DNA of 64,000 nt from Drechslerella dactyloides (GCA_020064725.1 JAGTWJ010000011.1:372001-436000), one strand, 5' to 3'. Counted from the stretch's first letter, positions 48,703 through 62,130 are shown. The notes: generated from the sequence alone by a model not told the origin. A program made the numbers and translations.

Positions 48703-49159
48703 TAATAAAAGAAATAGGGAAAACACACATATATGTTAATTTTTATTTATACACATTTTGTATTTAATTTTCTTCTATCTGCCATAACCGAAAGGTTGCA
48801 TGCAGTATGATTCATAATAATAATAATAATTAAAGAAGAAAGTAGGTTTAGGTCTTTTTTTTTTAATTTATTTATAGATTATGCTTTAATTTATAGAAGA
48901 TATTTTATATAGTTTATATTATTTTTATTATATAATATTAATTTAAACTATATTTTCTTTTTATAAATAATTTATTTAATATATAACATTATTACCTAGC
49001 TAAATAGTTTTTTTTATATATTTCTATTATTTTGTTTTATTTTTTAGCTTTTAAAAAACCTAAAAGATATTTTATTTTAGTAGATTACTGTTTTAAATTA
49101 TTTTATAGATAAAGAAAATGTTTAATATAAGATTTATCTTATAATTTAATTTATAGTTT

Positions 49160-50133
49160 AAAATATATTATTAAATATTAAAATTTATTTTCTAAATCTT
49201 TTAATTAAGATATAAGCCTAGTAAAATAATATATATATTATAAAATAACTTAAAAAATATCTTAGTAAAAATATTTACTATTATTTGGTTTATAAAAAAA
49301 TAGATTATATTGAGTTTTTTATTAATAAATTTTTTTTTAATCTAGAAATATTGTATATTAAAACGTTTTATATATTATTAATTATTTAGATTTTTATTTA
49401 TTTTGATAATTTCCTAGTTATTATAAAATAAAGAAATTATTAAAAAAATATTAATTATCTTTTTATATCTTGTATTTTATAATTTTAGGCTAGTAAATAG
49501 CTATAGTTTAGTTAATAATTTATATAATTATATAATTTTTTTTTAATATAATTAACAACTATAATCTTTGTTTTTATACTTAATTTCACTATAATAGTTT
49601 GTAGTTTATTTAATTAGGAGATAATTATATTTTTTATATAAAATATATAATTTAATATAGATTTTCTAATTATAATTTTATTTATTATATTTTATATCTA
49701 GTTAGTATCAGTAAATTCCTTTAAATTATAACTTATTTTATTATATATAATTATTATTTATTTTATATTAATTAGATATTTATATATATAATTTATAGCC
49801 TTTTACTATTCTTATATAAAATAGTTTACAAATTAACTAAGCTTTGTATATAAATATATTAGATCTAATTTTATATATTAAATTAAATATATAAAACTAC
49901 TTAATATATTTTAATATAAAAAGATATTTTTAATAAAGAAATATTTATTTTATTATTTTATCTATAAACTAATTAATATTAATATAGGTATTATCTTATA
50001 ATCTATATAATTAAATTTATTTAGGATCTTATTTATATATTTAATCTAATTTATAAAAAAAAAAAATTTATTTTATTTTTTATAATTTATATTTTATAAT
50101 TTTTTTTTAGCTTTTTTTAAATTTATAATTATA
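49160..50133 (-). mobile_element. Ty1/copia RNase H remnant, left palindrome arm
   Basis: The mirror of 62131-63100. The minus-strand reading gives a copia RNase H with stops (see the right-arm entry). It is separated from the integrase part by the Fot1 element at 50136-52026. Confidence 0.78.
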
Positions 50134-50135
50134 TA

Positions 50136-52026
50136 ACGTCAACGATAAGCGACCGAGCAGGACAAGCGACCGAGCAGCCTCCCCACCCCACCCCAACAAA
50201 AGTATGCACCACCATCATAGGTATTGGGTTTCTTACCTCAGGGGTAGAAAATCCTGTTTACTTAGATTCTAAAGATTCCTACTAGTATATTCAAATATTA
50301 TATCTATATTTATTATACTTACTACAGCAGTATGTATTCCTAGAGGTGGCCTCTAGCTAAGGGGTATACTGATATTTTAGAAGTATTGACCACTTAACCA
50401 CTTTATTTGTAGTATTACTGTTTAGGATTCTGTTAGTTTGGTGTATAGTAAGTGTGCCCTTATACTATATTCATTATTTTTTCAACCACTAGCACTTATT
50501 TAGCATCTTATTAGCAGAGTAAAATATTATATTCTCTATATGTATAAATGTTATTTGGTGTATTATTATTTACACTTCTTTAAATAGCTAGTCCACAATT
50601 GTTAGCAATAATATAGAAGAGATATTTTAGTACTAGATAATCTGGTTTTTAATTAAATTTACTTATAAACTAGCTTTTAATAGATTTAATAATATTTTTA
50701 TAATTTAGATAGCTGCCATATTCACAGTACCTAGACATAAATTTACTAAAATAGTTGTTGGTAATTATATATCCAATTTTAATAAAACTCTTTCAAGATC
50801 ATAAGACATAATACCAGTTTTAGCAAAACTGCTATATATATTTTTAAATATTATTACAATAGTAAATATTTTATAAAATCTAAAAAGAAACTTTAGTTTA
50901 AAGATATAATTAACATATATATATATTAAACTCTCCATTTTCTTACTATATATTTGTTTTAATAGCTTAAAGTAATTAATATCTAATAATTAAAAAATAT
51001 GTAATAAATGTAGTAGTATATAGATTATAATAATCTTATACTTCCGACAGTATAATTTGAAGATAGCTAAATAGTGGCTTTTATAATCATCTAGAATTAA
51101 TAACTAATAATCTAAAAAATAACACTACACTATAAATTAGTTAAAATATTTTAACTATTTAAAAACCAACTTATTTATTATCTAGTTATTGTTAGAAAAT
51201 GTAATTACCCAGTCTTTTAGTAGCTTTATTTCTATATATTAGCTAGCTAAATAGTACTATCTAGCAAAAATAATAAATAATAGTATTATCTAATCTTTTA
51301 TATTTATCCCCTATATAATTATTACTTATTTATAGTTCCTAAATTACACCAATTTAACTTTATCATATGCTTTAGCTTTTATAATAATAATAGTTATAGA
51401 TATTATGCCTATTATAAAGCCAGTCTCATTAAAATTATAAATATTATTATTTATAATATTATACTTGGTTTTTATAATCTTTATTAACTAAAACCACTTA
51501 CTAATAAGCACAGGATTTTTACATTTTATTTATTAATAGTTATATCTTTTAAATAAACACATCTATAGTTCTAAGCAACATTTAATAAAGTTATTAGCTT
51601 ATTATTTATTAATATATTATATATTATTGTTACTATATATTAATAGTAGTTGATTGGTTATATCTTTTATATTATTTAATTTAAGATGAAAAAAGCATAT
51701 ATATAGCTTAAATATGTATTGAACAATAACATCCTCTTCTAAATCTATAAGATTTCACAATTTAGAGATACTATCACACTTTAAGGTACAGCCATAATAG
51801 TAGTAGCTAAGAGTAAATCAAAGAACATTATATAGTTTAGTAGTAGCTGAAATACTTAATTTTTTATTATTTTCTAAAATTTTAATAGTTAAAATTATTT
51901 GGGATTTAGTTGTAAAGGCAGTTATTATAGTGGTTGTAAGTATATATGGTAATGAAGTTGGGATGGGGATAGAGGCCAGGCGGGCTGCTCAGTCGCTTGT
52001 GCTGCTCGGTCGCTTATCATTGACGT
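50136..52026 (-). mobile_element. Fot1/Pogo-type transposon, AGCA type, left arm
   Basis: 1,891 bp, TA on both sides. The left end is ACGT-CAACGAT with two AAGCGACCG-AGCA units. The right end (complement) is ACGT-CAATGAT with AAGCGACCG-AGCA and AAGCGACTG-AGCA. The minus-strand transposase remnant reads FNETGF at the first catalytic block (D to N). Its outermost 50-100 bases keep normal GC while the interior is RIP-degraded. Confidence 0.87.
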
Positions 52027-52028
52027 TA

Positions 52029-54344
52029 TATTATTTTAATAGTTTATTTTATTATTTAAATAATCTTTATATCCTTTAAAAACAACAATATATTATTTAT
52101 ATAAACTTCTATTAAAATATTACTTAAAATAAAAAACATTTATCTATATTTAATTATTAAAATTTAATTAGAAAAATAATATTAAATAATTTATTCTTCA
52201 AATTTTTATTCTATAAATTAAAAGTTTATTTCAAACTATAAAATAATTTATAAAAATATAAGATAATTATATTTTAATTTTTTATTAACTATTTAAATTT
52301 TGGAAATAATTTTATATAAATATACTTCTTTTCAAATAGTTCAACATTAAAAAAAACTATTTTAATATTTATTTAATAGATTTTTAAATTTAGAATAGTA
52401 ACTATAATTAATAAAGTATATACTATCCTTAAATTAATAATAAGTATATAAATTTCTATAAAGTAAATCCTATATTATTATTCATATCTTTTAATAATTA
52501 GTTATACTTTATATTATAAGCTATTTTTTATAATTATCTTATATTTAAATATTTATCTAATTTCTATTATTTTAACTTTTTTTAAGATTTAATTTACAAC
52601 TTCCCATATAAATTTCTATTTTAAAAATTATAGTTTATTTTATACTATTAATAATTATTCTTTTTTATTAGATAATTTAAAAATCTATTTAAAAGTCTAA
52701 AATTTAATTAAAATATAGATCTTCTTATTTTTTATTTTATAATTTAAGACTTTTATTACAGCTATTCTTATATATTATAAGATTTTTACAAATCATCTAT
52801 AACTGAAATCTATTTTTTTACTATAGTTTATATATTAAAATCTATTTATATTTAAATTTCCTAGTAGAACTATTAATTTTTTAAAATCCTTTATTATATT
52901 AATCTACAATTTAATTAATAAGATCTTTTAATTTTTTTTATTAAATATAAAAGATATTTTTTAAACTACTATTAGCTATAAATTACTTTACAATTACTTC
53001 TCTAATTCTAATTAAAATAATATATTATTTATTATTTTATATACCAGTAGTTTTTTCTATATTAAAAATATTTTATAAAGTTTTCTTTTATAAAAAAAAA
53101 ATCTTCTATTATTTTAATATTATAAATTATATAAATTATATTATAAATTATATTCTATATTTTAAACTATTTTATAATTTATATATATCTAATAAAAATA
53201 CTTTTCTAAACTTTTAGTTATATAGTTTATTTAATTTTTTATTATTTAAATAGTATTATAATAATTAAATAAAAGAAAGTTATATATAAGAATATTTTTA
53301 TAAAATAATTTATAAAATATTTTAAAATATATATTATCTTCTACTCTAAAAATAACTAATATAATTAAATTAATTTATTTATTTTTTTAAAAACTTTAAG
53401 TAAGTATCTTTCTTATTAAAAATAACCTATTATATAGATATATTATTATTTAACTAATTTTAGTTCAAAACATCTTAAAAAATCCCAAATTAATTAATAT
53501 AATAAATATTTTATAATTAATTATTTTAATTATTTATTTTATAATCTTATTTTATTCTAAATAATAAAATATATTATTTTTGATTTTTATATTTTTTACT
53601 TTATAAATTATTTAAATCTTTATTAAAACTAGTATTATTAAAATAGATTTTATATACTTTAAAATATAAATAACTATTCTTTTGTTTTTTAATAAATATT
53701 TTAAATAATAGATTAAAGTATTTCCTATTTTTTATAAATATAACCTATATAAATCCTATTTTATTATATATAAAATAAATTATATATTAAAAGAATTATA
53801 AAATCTTATTAATAAAATTTATATAATATTTATAAAATAAGGGTATTTCCTATAACCCACTAAAATTAATATATATTAGTTCTAGTAGTTCTTTAGCACA
53901 CTAAATAGACTATATTTTATTATATATTATTATAATTTTCCTAAATATATATATTTTATAATTTAATTTATTAACCTTTAATTTAATATCCAGTTACTTT
54001 AAGATTTATTTTATAATTTTTTAATTAAAATATCTTAGTTTCTTATACCATTTAGCTAAATTACTTTTTTTTTACAAATTATTAAATTTTACAACCTCTA
54101 TATTATTAAAAGAAAACAATATAAAAATAGCAATAAATTAATCTAAAGATTAAATTAAATTACTAAATATATTTAGAATCTTTTTTATAATATATAAATT
54201 ATATTTTATATCTTATTTTATTATTTTAATTAGGTTACCATCTATAATTAATAATTTATAATCTTTTTTAAAAATAATATATTTATTATTTATATCTAAT
54301 AAACTATTAGTTAAAAAAAGGTTTATTCCTATTTTTAAAATATA
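52029..54344 (-). mobile_element. Ty1/copia integrase region remnant, left arm
   Basis: Mirror of 57919-60235, read on the minus strand. A 66-codon open frame overlapping 54213-54413 runs into foldback sequence and is not a gene. Confidence 0.78.
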
Positions 54345-54346
54345 TA

Positions 54347-55431
54347 ACGTATTCCACAAGCGAGCGAACACCCCAAGCGAGCGAACACCCCCCCTAGCCC
54401 AACACCCCACCAAAAACCTTTTTATTAATATATTAATAAATATTTAATATAAAATTATAGAAAAGTTACTTCTTTAAATAATAGTTGAAAAAAATCCAAT
54501 TAGTATTTTTTTAATTTTTTAATATTAATATTAAATTAATAATAATTATTTTAAATATTGTTAAAAACAACACATTTTTTTATTGTTTGACTCTAAATAT
54601 CTAAATAATTTACGAACGAAAATCTCTAAAAATTAAAAATCTAATAAATAATTATATAATCTAGGCCTGTTTAAAGCTACTATTTATAATAATAAAAATT
54701 AAGTTCTAGAAACTCTGCTAAAGTTGGCACAACACACTAACTATTTTTTTAAAATAATTATACATAAATATAATAAAAAAAATTAAAAAAATAAATTTGA
54801 ATTTTAATATATTAAAACTTTTTTATTTTTATTTTTTTAATTTTTTTTATATATTATATAATTTAATATCAATATTTTTAATTTTTATAATAAAGTTTTA
54901 TAAAAAATTGAATTTTTATTAAAAAAATTTAAAAAAAATTATAAAATAAAATATTAATTTACTTTAATTTAAAAGAAATTTTTTAGGATTTTTTTATTAT
55001 ATTTTTATATATATAATTATAATAAAAAATAGCTAGTGTGTAGTCAGTGTGTTGTGCTAACTTTAGCAAAATCTATAAATCTTAATTTTTAATATAATAG
55101 ATAGAGGTTTTGTACAGGCCTAGATTATATATTTATTTAATAGATTTCTTATTTTTAAAGATTTTTATTTATATATAATAGAGATATTTACTGGCAAACA
55201 CTTAAGATTATATGCTGTTTTTTACAAATTTTAAATTAATTATTATTAATTTATTTTTATATTTAAAAAATGTAAAAAAATATAATTAGTTGATTTTAAT
55301 TTTTTATTAGTTGAAAGATATTTTTTTTATAATTTTTTAAGAGATATTAATTAGAATATTAATAAAAAAGGTTTTGGTGGGGTGTTGGGGTGTTCGCTCA
55401 CTTGGGGTGTTCGCTCGCTTGTGGAATACGT
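54347..55431. mobile_element. Foldback element, AACA type, copy C
   Basis: 1,085 bp, TA on both sides, ends ACGT-ATTCCAC with AAGCGAGCG-AACA pairs (one unit AAGTGAGCG). Closely related to copies A and B. Nested in the copia remnant. Confidence 0.87.
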
Positions 55432-55585
55432 TAAGATATTTTAAATTATAATCTAGGCTTATAATATATTAATTAAGACTATATCTATTTCTTATATTAT
55501 TATTTTAGAGTTATTACCTAATGTAATATACTTTTTTTATTTTACTAACTTTAAATTATTAAATCTTTTTTTTAAAAATAAGATA

Positions 55586-56675
55586 ACGTGTACGATAAGC
55601 GACCGGGTCAGACAAGCGACCGGGTCACCCTCCTGGTCAAACACCCCACCAAAAACCCTTTCATTAATATTGTAGTCAATATCTATTAGAAAATTATAAA
55701 AAAAAATATTTTAAATAAATATAGATTAAAATAATCTAATATTATTTTTTTTAATTTTTTAAACCTAATATTAAATTATAAATAATTTTTTTAATTTTTT
55801 AAAAAACAACACATTTTTTAGATGTTTGACTCTAAATATCTAGATAAATTACGAACGAAAATCTTTAAAAATTAAAAATTTAATAAATTATTATATAATC
55901 TAGGCCTGTGCTAAGCCATTATTTCTTATAATAAAAATTAAGTTCTAGAAAGTCTTCTAAAGTTGGCACAACACACCAACTATACACCAGCTACTTTTTA
56001 AATAATTATATATAAAAATATCATAAAAAAAATTAAAAAAATAAATTTTGATTTAATATAAAAAAACCTTTTTTTTAGTTTTTTTTTTTAATTTTTTTTA
56101 TACATTATATAATTTAATATCAATATTTTTAATGTTTATAATAAAAATTTATAAAAAATTGAATTTTTATTAAAAAAATTAAAATAAAATTAAAATAAAA
56201 AATCTTAATATATTAAGATTAAAATAGATTTTTTTTTAATTTTTTTATTATATTTTTATATATAATTATTTGAAAAAATAGCTGGTGTGTTGTACCAACT
56301 TTAGAAGACTTTCTAGAACTTAATTTTTATTATAAGAAATAATGGCTTAGCACAGGCCTAGATTATATAATAATTTATTAAATTTTTAATTTTTAAAGAT
56401 TTTCGTTCGTAATTTATCTAGATATTTAGAGTCAAACATCTAAAAAATGTGTTGTTTTTTAAAAAATTAAAAAAATTATTTATAATTTAATATTAGGTTT
56501 AAAAAATTAAAAAAAATAATATTAGATTATTTTAATCTATATTTATTTAAAATATTTTTTTTTATAATTTTCTAATAGATATTGACTACAATATTAATGA
56601 AAGGGTTTTTGGTGGGGTGTTTGACCAGGAGGGTGACCCGGTCGCTTGTCTGACCCGGTCGCTTATCGTACACGT
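55586..56675. mobile_element. Foldback element, GGTC type, at the palindrome axis
   Basis: 1,090 bp, TA on both sides. Both ends are ACGT-GTACGAT with two AAGCGACCG-GGTC units. Its arms match closely for about 400 bases and then diverge: the left arm has CAACTATACACCAGCTAC where the right lacks the extra ACTATACACC. The centre is therefore an asymmetric spacer. The midpoint is the axis of the giant palindrome. Non-coding. Confidence 0.9.
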
Positions 56676-56829
56676 TATCTTATTTTTAAAAAAAAGATTT
56701 AATAATTTAAAGTTAGTAAAATAAAAAAAGTATATTACATTAGGTAATAACTCTAAAATAATAATATAAGAAATAGATATAGTCTTAATTAATATATTAT
56801 AAGCCTAGATTATAATTTAAAATATCTTA

Positions 56830-57916
56830 ACGTATTCCACAAGCGAGCGAACACCCCAAGTGAGCGAACACCCCAACACCCCACCAAAACCTTTTTTATT
56901 AATATTCTAATTAATATCTCTTAAAAAATTATAAAAAAAATATCTTTCAACTAATAAAAAATTAAAATCAACTAATTATATTTTTTTACATTTTTTAAAT
57001 ATAAAAATAAATTAATAATAATTAATTTAAAATTTGTAAAAAACAGCATATAATCTTAAGTGTTTGCCAGTAAATATCTCTATTATATATAAATAAAAAT
57101 CTTTAAAAATAAGAAATCTATTAAATAAATATATAATCTAGGCCTGTACAAAACCTCTATCTATTATATTAAAAATTAAGATTTATAGATTTTGCTAAAG
57201 TTAGCACAACACACTGACTACACACTAGCTATTTTTTATTATAATTATATATATAAAAATATAATAAAAAAATCCTAAAAAATTTCTTTTAAATTAAAGT
57301 AAATTAATATTTTATTTTATAATTTTTTTTAAATTTTTTTAATAAAAATTCAATTTTTTATAAAACTTTATTATAAAAATTAAAAATATTGATATTAAAT
57401 TATATAATATATAAAAAAAATTAAAAAAAATAAAAATAAAAAAAGTTTTAATATATTAAAATTCAAATTTATTTTTTTAATTTTTTTTATTATATTTATG
57501 TATAATTATTTTAAAAAAATAGTTAGTGTGTTGTGCCAACTTTAGCAGAGTTTCTAGAACTTAATTTTTATTATTATAAATAGTAGCTTTAAACAGGCCT
57601 AGATTATATAATTATTTATTAGATTTTTAATTTTTAGAGATTTTCGTTCGTAAATTATTTAGATATTTAGAGTCAAACAATAAAAAAATGTGTTGTTTTT
57701 AACAATATTTAAAATAATTATTATTAATTTAATATTAATATTAAAAAATTAAAAAAATACTAATTGGATTTTTTTCAACTATTATTTAAAGAAGTAACTT
57801 TTCTATAATTTTATATTAAATATTTATTAATATATTAATAAAAAGGTTTTTGGTGGGGTGTTGGGCTAGGGGGGGTGTTCGCTCGCTTGGGGTGTTCGCT
57901 CGCTTGTGGAATACGT
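56830..57916. mobile_element. Foldback element, AACA type, copy D
   Basis: 1,087 bp, TA on both sides, mirror of copy C. It is two bases longer because of two A-run length differences (near 57428 and 57440). Confidence 0.87.
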
Positions 57917-57918
57917 TA

Positions 57919-60235
57919 TATATTTTAAAAATAGGAATAAACCTTTTTTTAACTAATAGTTTATTAGATATAAATAATAAATATATTATTTTTAAAAAAG
58001 ATTATAAATTATTAATTATAGATGGTAACCTAATTAAAATAATAAAATAAGATATAAAATATAATTTATATATTATAAAAAAGATTCTAAATATATTTAG
58101 TAATTTAATTTAATCTTTAGATTAATTTATTGCTATTTTTATATTGTTTTCTTTTAATAATATAGAGGTTGTAAAATTTAATAATTTGTAAAAAAAAAGT
58201 AATTTAGCTAAATGGTATAAGAAACTAAGATATTTTAATTAAAAAATTATAAAATAAATCTTAAAGTAACTGGATATTAAATTAAAGGTTAATAAATTAA
58301 ATTATAAAATATATATATTTAGGAAAATTATAATAATATATAATAAAATATAGTCTATTTAGTGTGCTAAAGAACTACTAGAACTAATATATATTAATTT
58401 TAGTGGGTTATAGGAAATACCCTTATTTTATAAATATTATATAAATTTTATTAATAAGATTTTATAATTCTTTTAATATATAATTTATTTTATATATAAT
58501 AAAATAGGATTTATATAGGTTATATTTATAAAAAATAGGAAATACTTTAATCTATTATTTAAAATATTTATTAAAAAACAAAAGAATAGTTATTTATATT
58601 TTAAAGTATATAAAATCTATTTTAATAATACTAGTTTTAATAAAGATTTAAATAATTTATAAAGTAAAAAATATAAAAATCAAAAATAATATATTTTATT
58701 ATTTAGAATAAAATAAGATTATAAAATAAATAATTAAAATAATTAATTATAAAATATTTATTATATTAATTAATTTGGGATTTTTTAAGATGTTTTGAAC
58801 TAAAATTAGTTAAATAATAATATATCTATATAATAGGTTATTTTTAATAAGAAAGATACTTACTTAAAGTTTTTAAAAAAATAAATAAATTAATTTAATT
58901 ATATTAGTTATTTTTAGAGTAGAAGATAATATATATTTTAAAATATTTTATAAATTATTTTATAAAAATATTCTTATATATAACTTTCTTTTATTTAATT
59001 ATTATAATACTATTTAAATAATAAAAAATTAAATAAACTATATAACTAAAAGTTTAGAAAAGTATTTTTATTAGATATATATAAATTATAAAATAGTTTA
59101 AAATATAGAATATAATTTATAATATAATTTATATAATTTATAATATTAAAATAATAGAAGATTTTTTTTTTATAAAAGAAAACTTTATAAAATATTTTTT
59201 AATATAGAAAAAACTACTGGTATATAAAATAATAAATAATATATTATTTTAATTAGAATTAGAGAAGTAATTGTAAAGTAATTTATAGCTAATAGTAGTT
59301 TAAAAAATATCTTTTATATTTAATAAAAAAAATTAAAAGATCTTATTAATTAAATTGTAGATTAATATAATAAAGGATTTTAAAAAATTAATAGTTCTAC
59401 TAGGAAATTTAAATATAAATAGATTTTAATATATAAACTATAGTAAAAAAATAGATTTCAGTTATAGATGATTTGTAAAAATCTTATAATATATAAGAAT
59501 AGCTGTAATAAAAGTCTTAAATTATAAAATAAAAAATAAGAAGATCTATATTTTAATTAAATTTTAGACTTTTAAATAGATTTTTAAATTATCTAATAAA
59601 AAAGAATAATTATTAATAGTATAAAATAAACTATAATTTTTAAAATAGAAATTTATATGGGAAGTTGTAAATTAAATCTTAAAAAAAGTTAAAATAATAG
59701 AAATTAGATAAATATTTAAATATAAGATAATTATAAAAAATAGCTTATAATATAAAGTATAACTAATTATTAAAAGATATGAATAATAATATAGGATTTA
59801 CTTTATAGAAATTTATATACTTATTATTAATTTAAGGATAGTATATACTTTATTAATTATAGTTACTATTCTAAATTTAAAAATCTATTAAATAAATATT
59901 AAAATAGTTTTTTTTAATGTTGAACTATTTGAAAAGAAGTATATTTATATAAAATTATTTCCAAAATTTAAATAGTTAATAAAAAATTAAAATATAATTA
60001 TCTTATATTTTTATAAATTATTTTATAGTTTGAAATAAACTTTTAATTTATAGAATAAAAATTTGAAGAATAAATTATTTAATATTATTTTTCTAATTAA
60101 ATTTTAATAATTAAATATAGATAAATGTTTTTTATTTTAAGTAATATTTTAATAGAAGTTTATATAAATAATATATTGTTGTTTTTAAAGGATATAAAGA
60201 TTATTTAAATAATAAAATAAACTATTAAAATAATA
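57919..60235 (+). mobile_element. Ty1/copia integrase region remnant, right arm
   Basis: Plus-strand reading with stops: LAKWYKKLRYFN (family LAKWHRRLGHLN) near 58205, then CAKELLELIYINFSGL (family RAKELLELIHSDLSGP) near 58368. The family order continues through NFINK (NFIDD). It continues from 56678-56829, interrupted by foldback copy D, and resumes after the Fot1 element at 60238. Nothing upstream of 56678 (gag, protease, 5' LTR) is present. Confidence 0.83.
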
Positions 60236-60237
60236 TA

Positions 60238-62128
60238 ACGTCAATGATAAGCGACCGAGCAGCACAAGCGACTGAGCAGCCCGCCTGGCCTCTATCCCCA
60301 TCCCAACTTCATTACCATATATACTTACAACCACTATAATAACTGCCTTTACAACTAAATCCCAAATAATTTTAACTATTAAAATTTTAGAAAATAATAA
60401 AAAATTAAGTATTTCAGCTACTACTAAACTATATAATGTTCTTTGATTTACTCTTAGCTACTACTATTATGGCTGTACCTTAAAGTGTGATAGTATCTCT
60501 AAATTGTGAAATCTTATAGATTTAGAAGAGGATGTTATTGTTCAATACATATTTAAGCTATATATATGCTTTTTTCATCTTAAATTAAATAATATAAAAG
60601 ATATAACCAATCAACTACTATTAATATATAGTAACAATAATATATAATATATTAATAAATAATAAGCTAATAACTTTATTAAATGTTGCTTAGAACTATA
60701 GATGTGTTTATTTAAAAGATATAACTATTAATAAATAAAATGTAAAAATCCTGTGCTTATTAGTAAGTGGTTTTAGTTAATAAAGATTATAAAAACCAAG
60801 TATAATATTATAAATAATAATATTTATAATTTTAATGAGACTGGCTTTATAATAGGCATAATATCTATAACTATTATTATTATAAAAGCTAAAGCATATG
60901 ATAAAGTTAAATTGGTGTAATTTAGGAACTATAAATAAGTAATAATTATATAGGGGATAAATATAAAAGATTAGATAATACTATTATTTATTATTTTTGC
61001 TAGATAGTACTATTTAGCTAGCTAATATATAGAAATAAAGCTACTAAAAGACTGGGTAATTACATTTTCTAACAATAACTAGATAATAAATAAGTTGGTT
61101 TTTAAATAGTTAAAATATTTTAACTAATTTATAGTGTAGTGTTATTTTTTAGATTATTAGTTATTAATTCTAGATGATTATAAAAGCCACTATTTAGCTA
61201 TCTTCAAATTATACTGTCGGAAGTATAAGATTATTATAATCTATATACTACTACATTTATTACATATTTTTTAATTATTAGATATTAATTACTTTAAGCT
61301 ATTAAAACAAATATATAGTAAGAAAATGGAGAGTTTAATATATATATATGTTAATTATATCTTTAAACTAAAGTTTCTTTTTAGATTTTATAAAATATTT
61401 ACTATTGTAATAATATTTAAAAATATATATAGCAGTTTTGCTAAAACTGGTATTATGTCTTATGATCTTGAAAGAGTTTTATTAAAATTGGATATATAAT
61501 TACCAACAACTATTTTAGTAAATTTATGTCTAGGTACTGTGAATATGGCAGCTATCTAAATTATAAAAATATTATTAAATCTATTAAAAGCTAGTTTATA
61601 AGTAAATTTAATTAAAAACCAGATTATCTAGTACTAAAATATCTCTTCTATATTATTGCTAACAATTGTGGACTAGCTATTTAAAGAAGTGTAAATAATA
61701 ATACACCAAATAACATTTATACATATAGAGAATATAATATTTTACTCTGCTAATAAGATGCTAAATAAGTGCTAGTGGTTGAAAAAATAATGAATATAGT
61801 ATAAGGGCACACTTACTATACACCAAACTAACAGAATCCTAAACAGTAATACTACAAATAAAGTGGTTAAGTGGTCAATACTTCTAAAATATCAGTATAC
61901 CCCTTAGCTAGAGGCCACCTCTAGGAATACATACTGCTGTAGTAAGTATAATAAATATAGATATAATATTTGAATATACTAGTAGGAATCTTTAGAATCT
62001 AAGTAAACAGGATTTTCTACCCCTGAGGTAAGAAACCCAATACCTATGATGGTGGTGCATACTTTTGTTGGGGTGGGGTGGGGAGGCTGCTCGGTCGCTT
62101 GTCCTGCTCGGTCGCTTATCGTTGACGT
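60238..62128 (+). mobile_element. Fot1/Pogo-type transposon, AGCA type, right arm
   Basis: The mirror copy of 50136-52026, transposase remnant on the plus strand. The catalytic block near 60825-60850 reads YNFNETGF, with the first Asp replaced by Asn. TA on both sides. Confidence 0.87.
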
Positions 62129-62130
62129 TA

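Larger units (their letters stand above)
41400..48705 (+). mobile_element. Tad1-like LINE, RIP-inactivated and interrupted
   Basis: A plus-strand non-LTR retrotransposon split by the transposon at 45344-47235, leaving about 5.4 kb. ORF1 (about 41.6-42.6 kb) ends in three zinc knuckles with Cys mostly changed to Tyr. ORF2 holds an endonuclease (about 42.7-43.4 kb), reverse transcriptase (about 43.9-45.2 kb), RNase H (about 47.58-48.0 kb) and a C-terminal Cys/His segment (about 48.18-48.35 kb). An eight-unit TTAA tract (48671-48702) probably ends it. Its 5' end is estimated just after the upstream Fot1 element, near a perfect 13-bp hairpin (41447-41459/41468-41480). Stops occur throughout. Confidence 0.85.

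Noticed and set aside
54213..58050. Two identical 66-codon frames (54213-54413 minus, 57850-58050 plus)
   Set aside because: They read through a foldback terminus into copia remnant. They are duplicated by the palindrome and are not genes.
12739..62128. CRISPR-like array, from the repeated AAGCGANCG units
   Set aside because: The units occur only as pairs at transposon ends flanked by TA. There are no regular spacers and the genome is eukaryotic.
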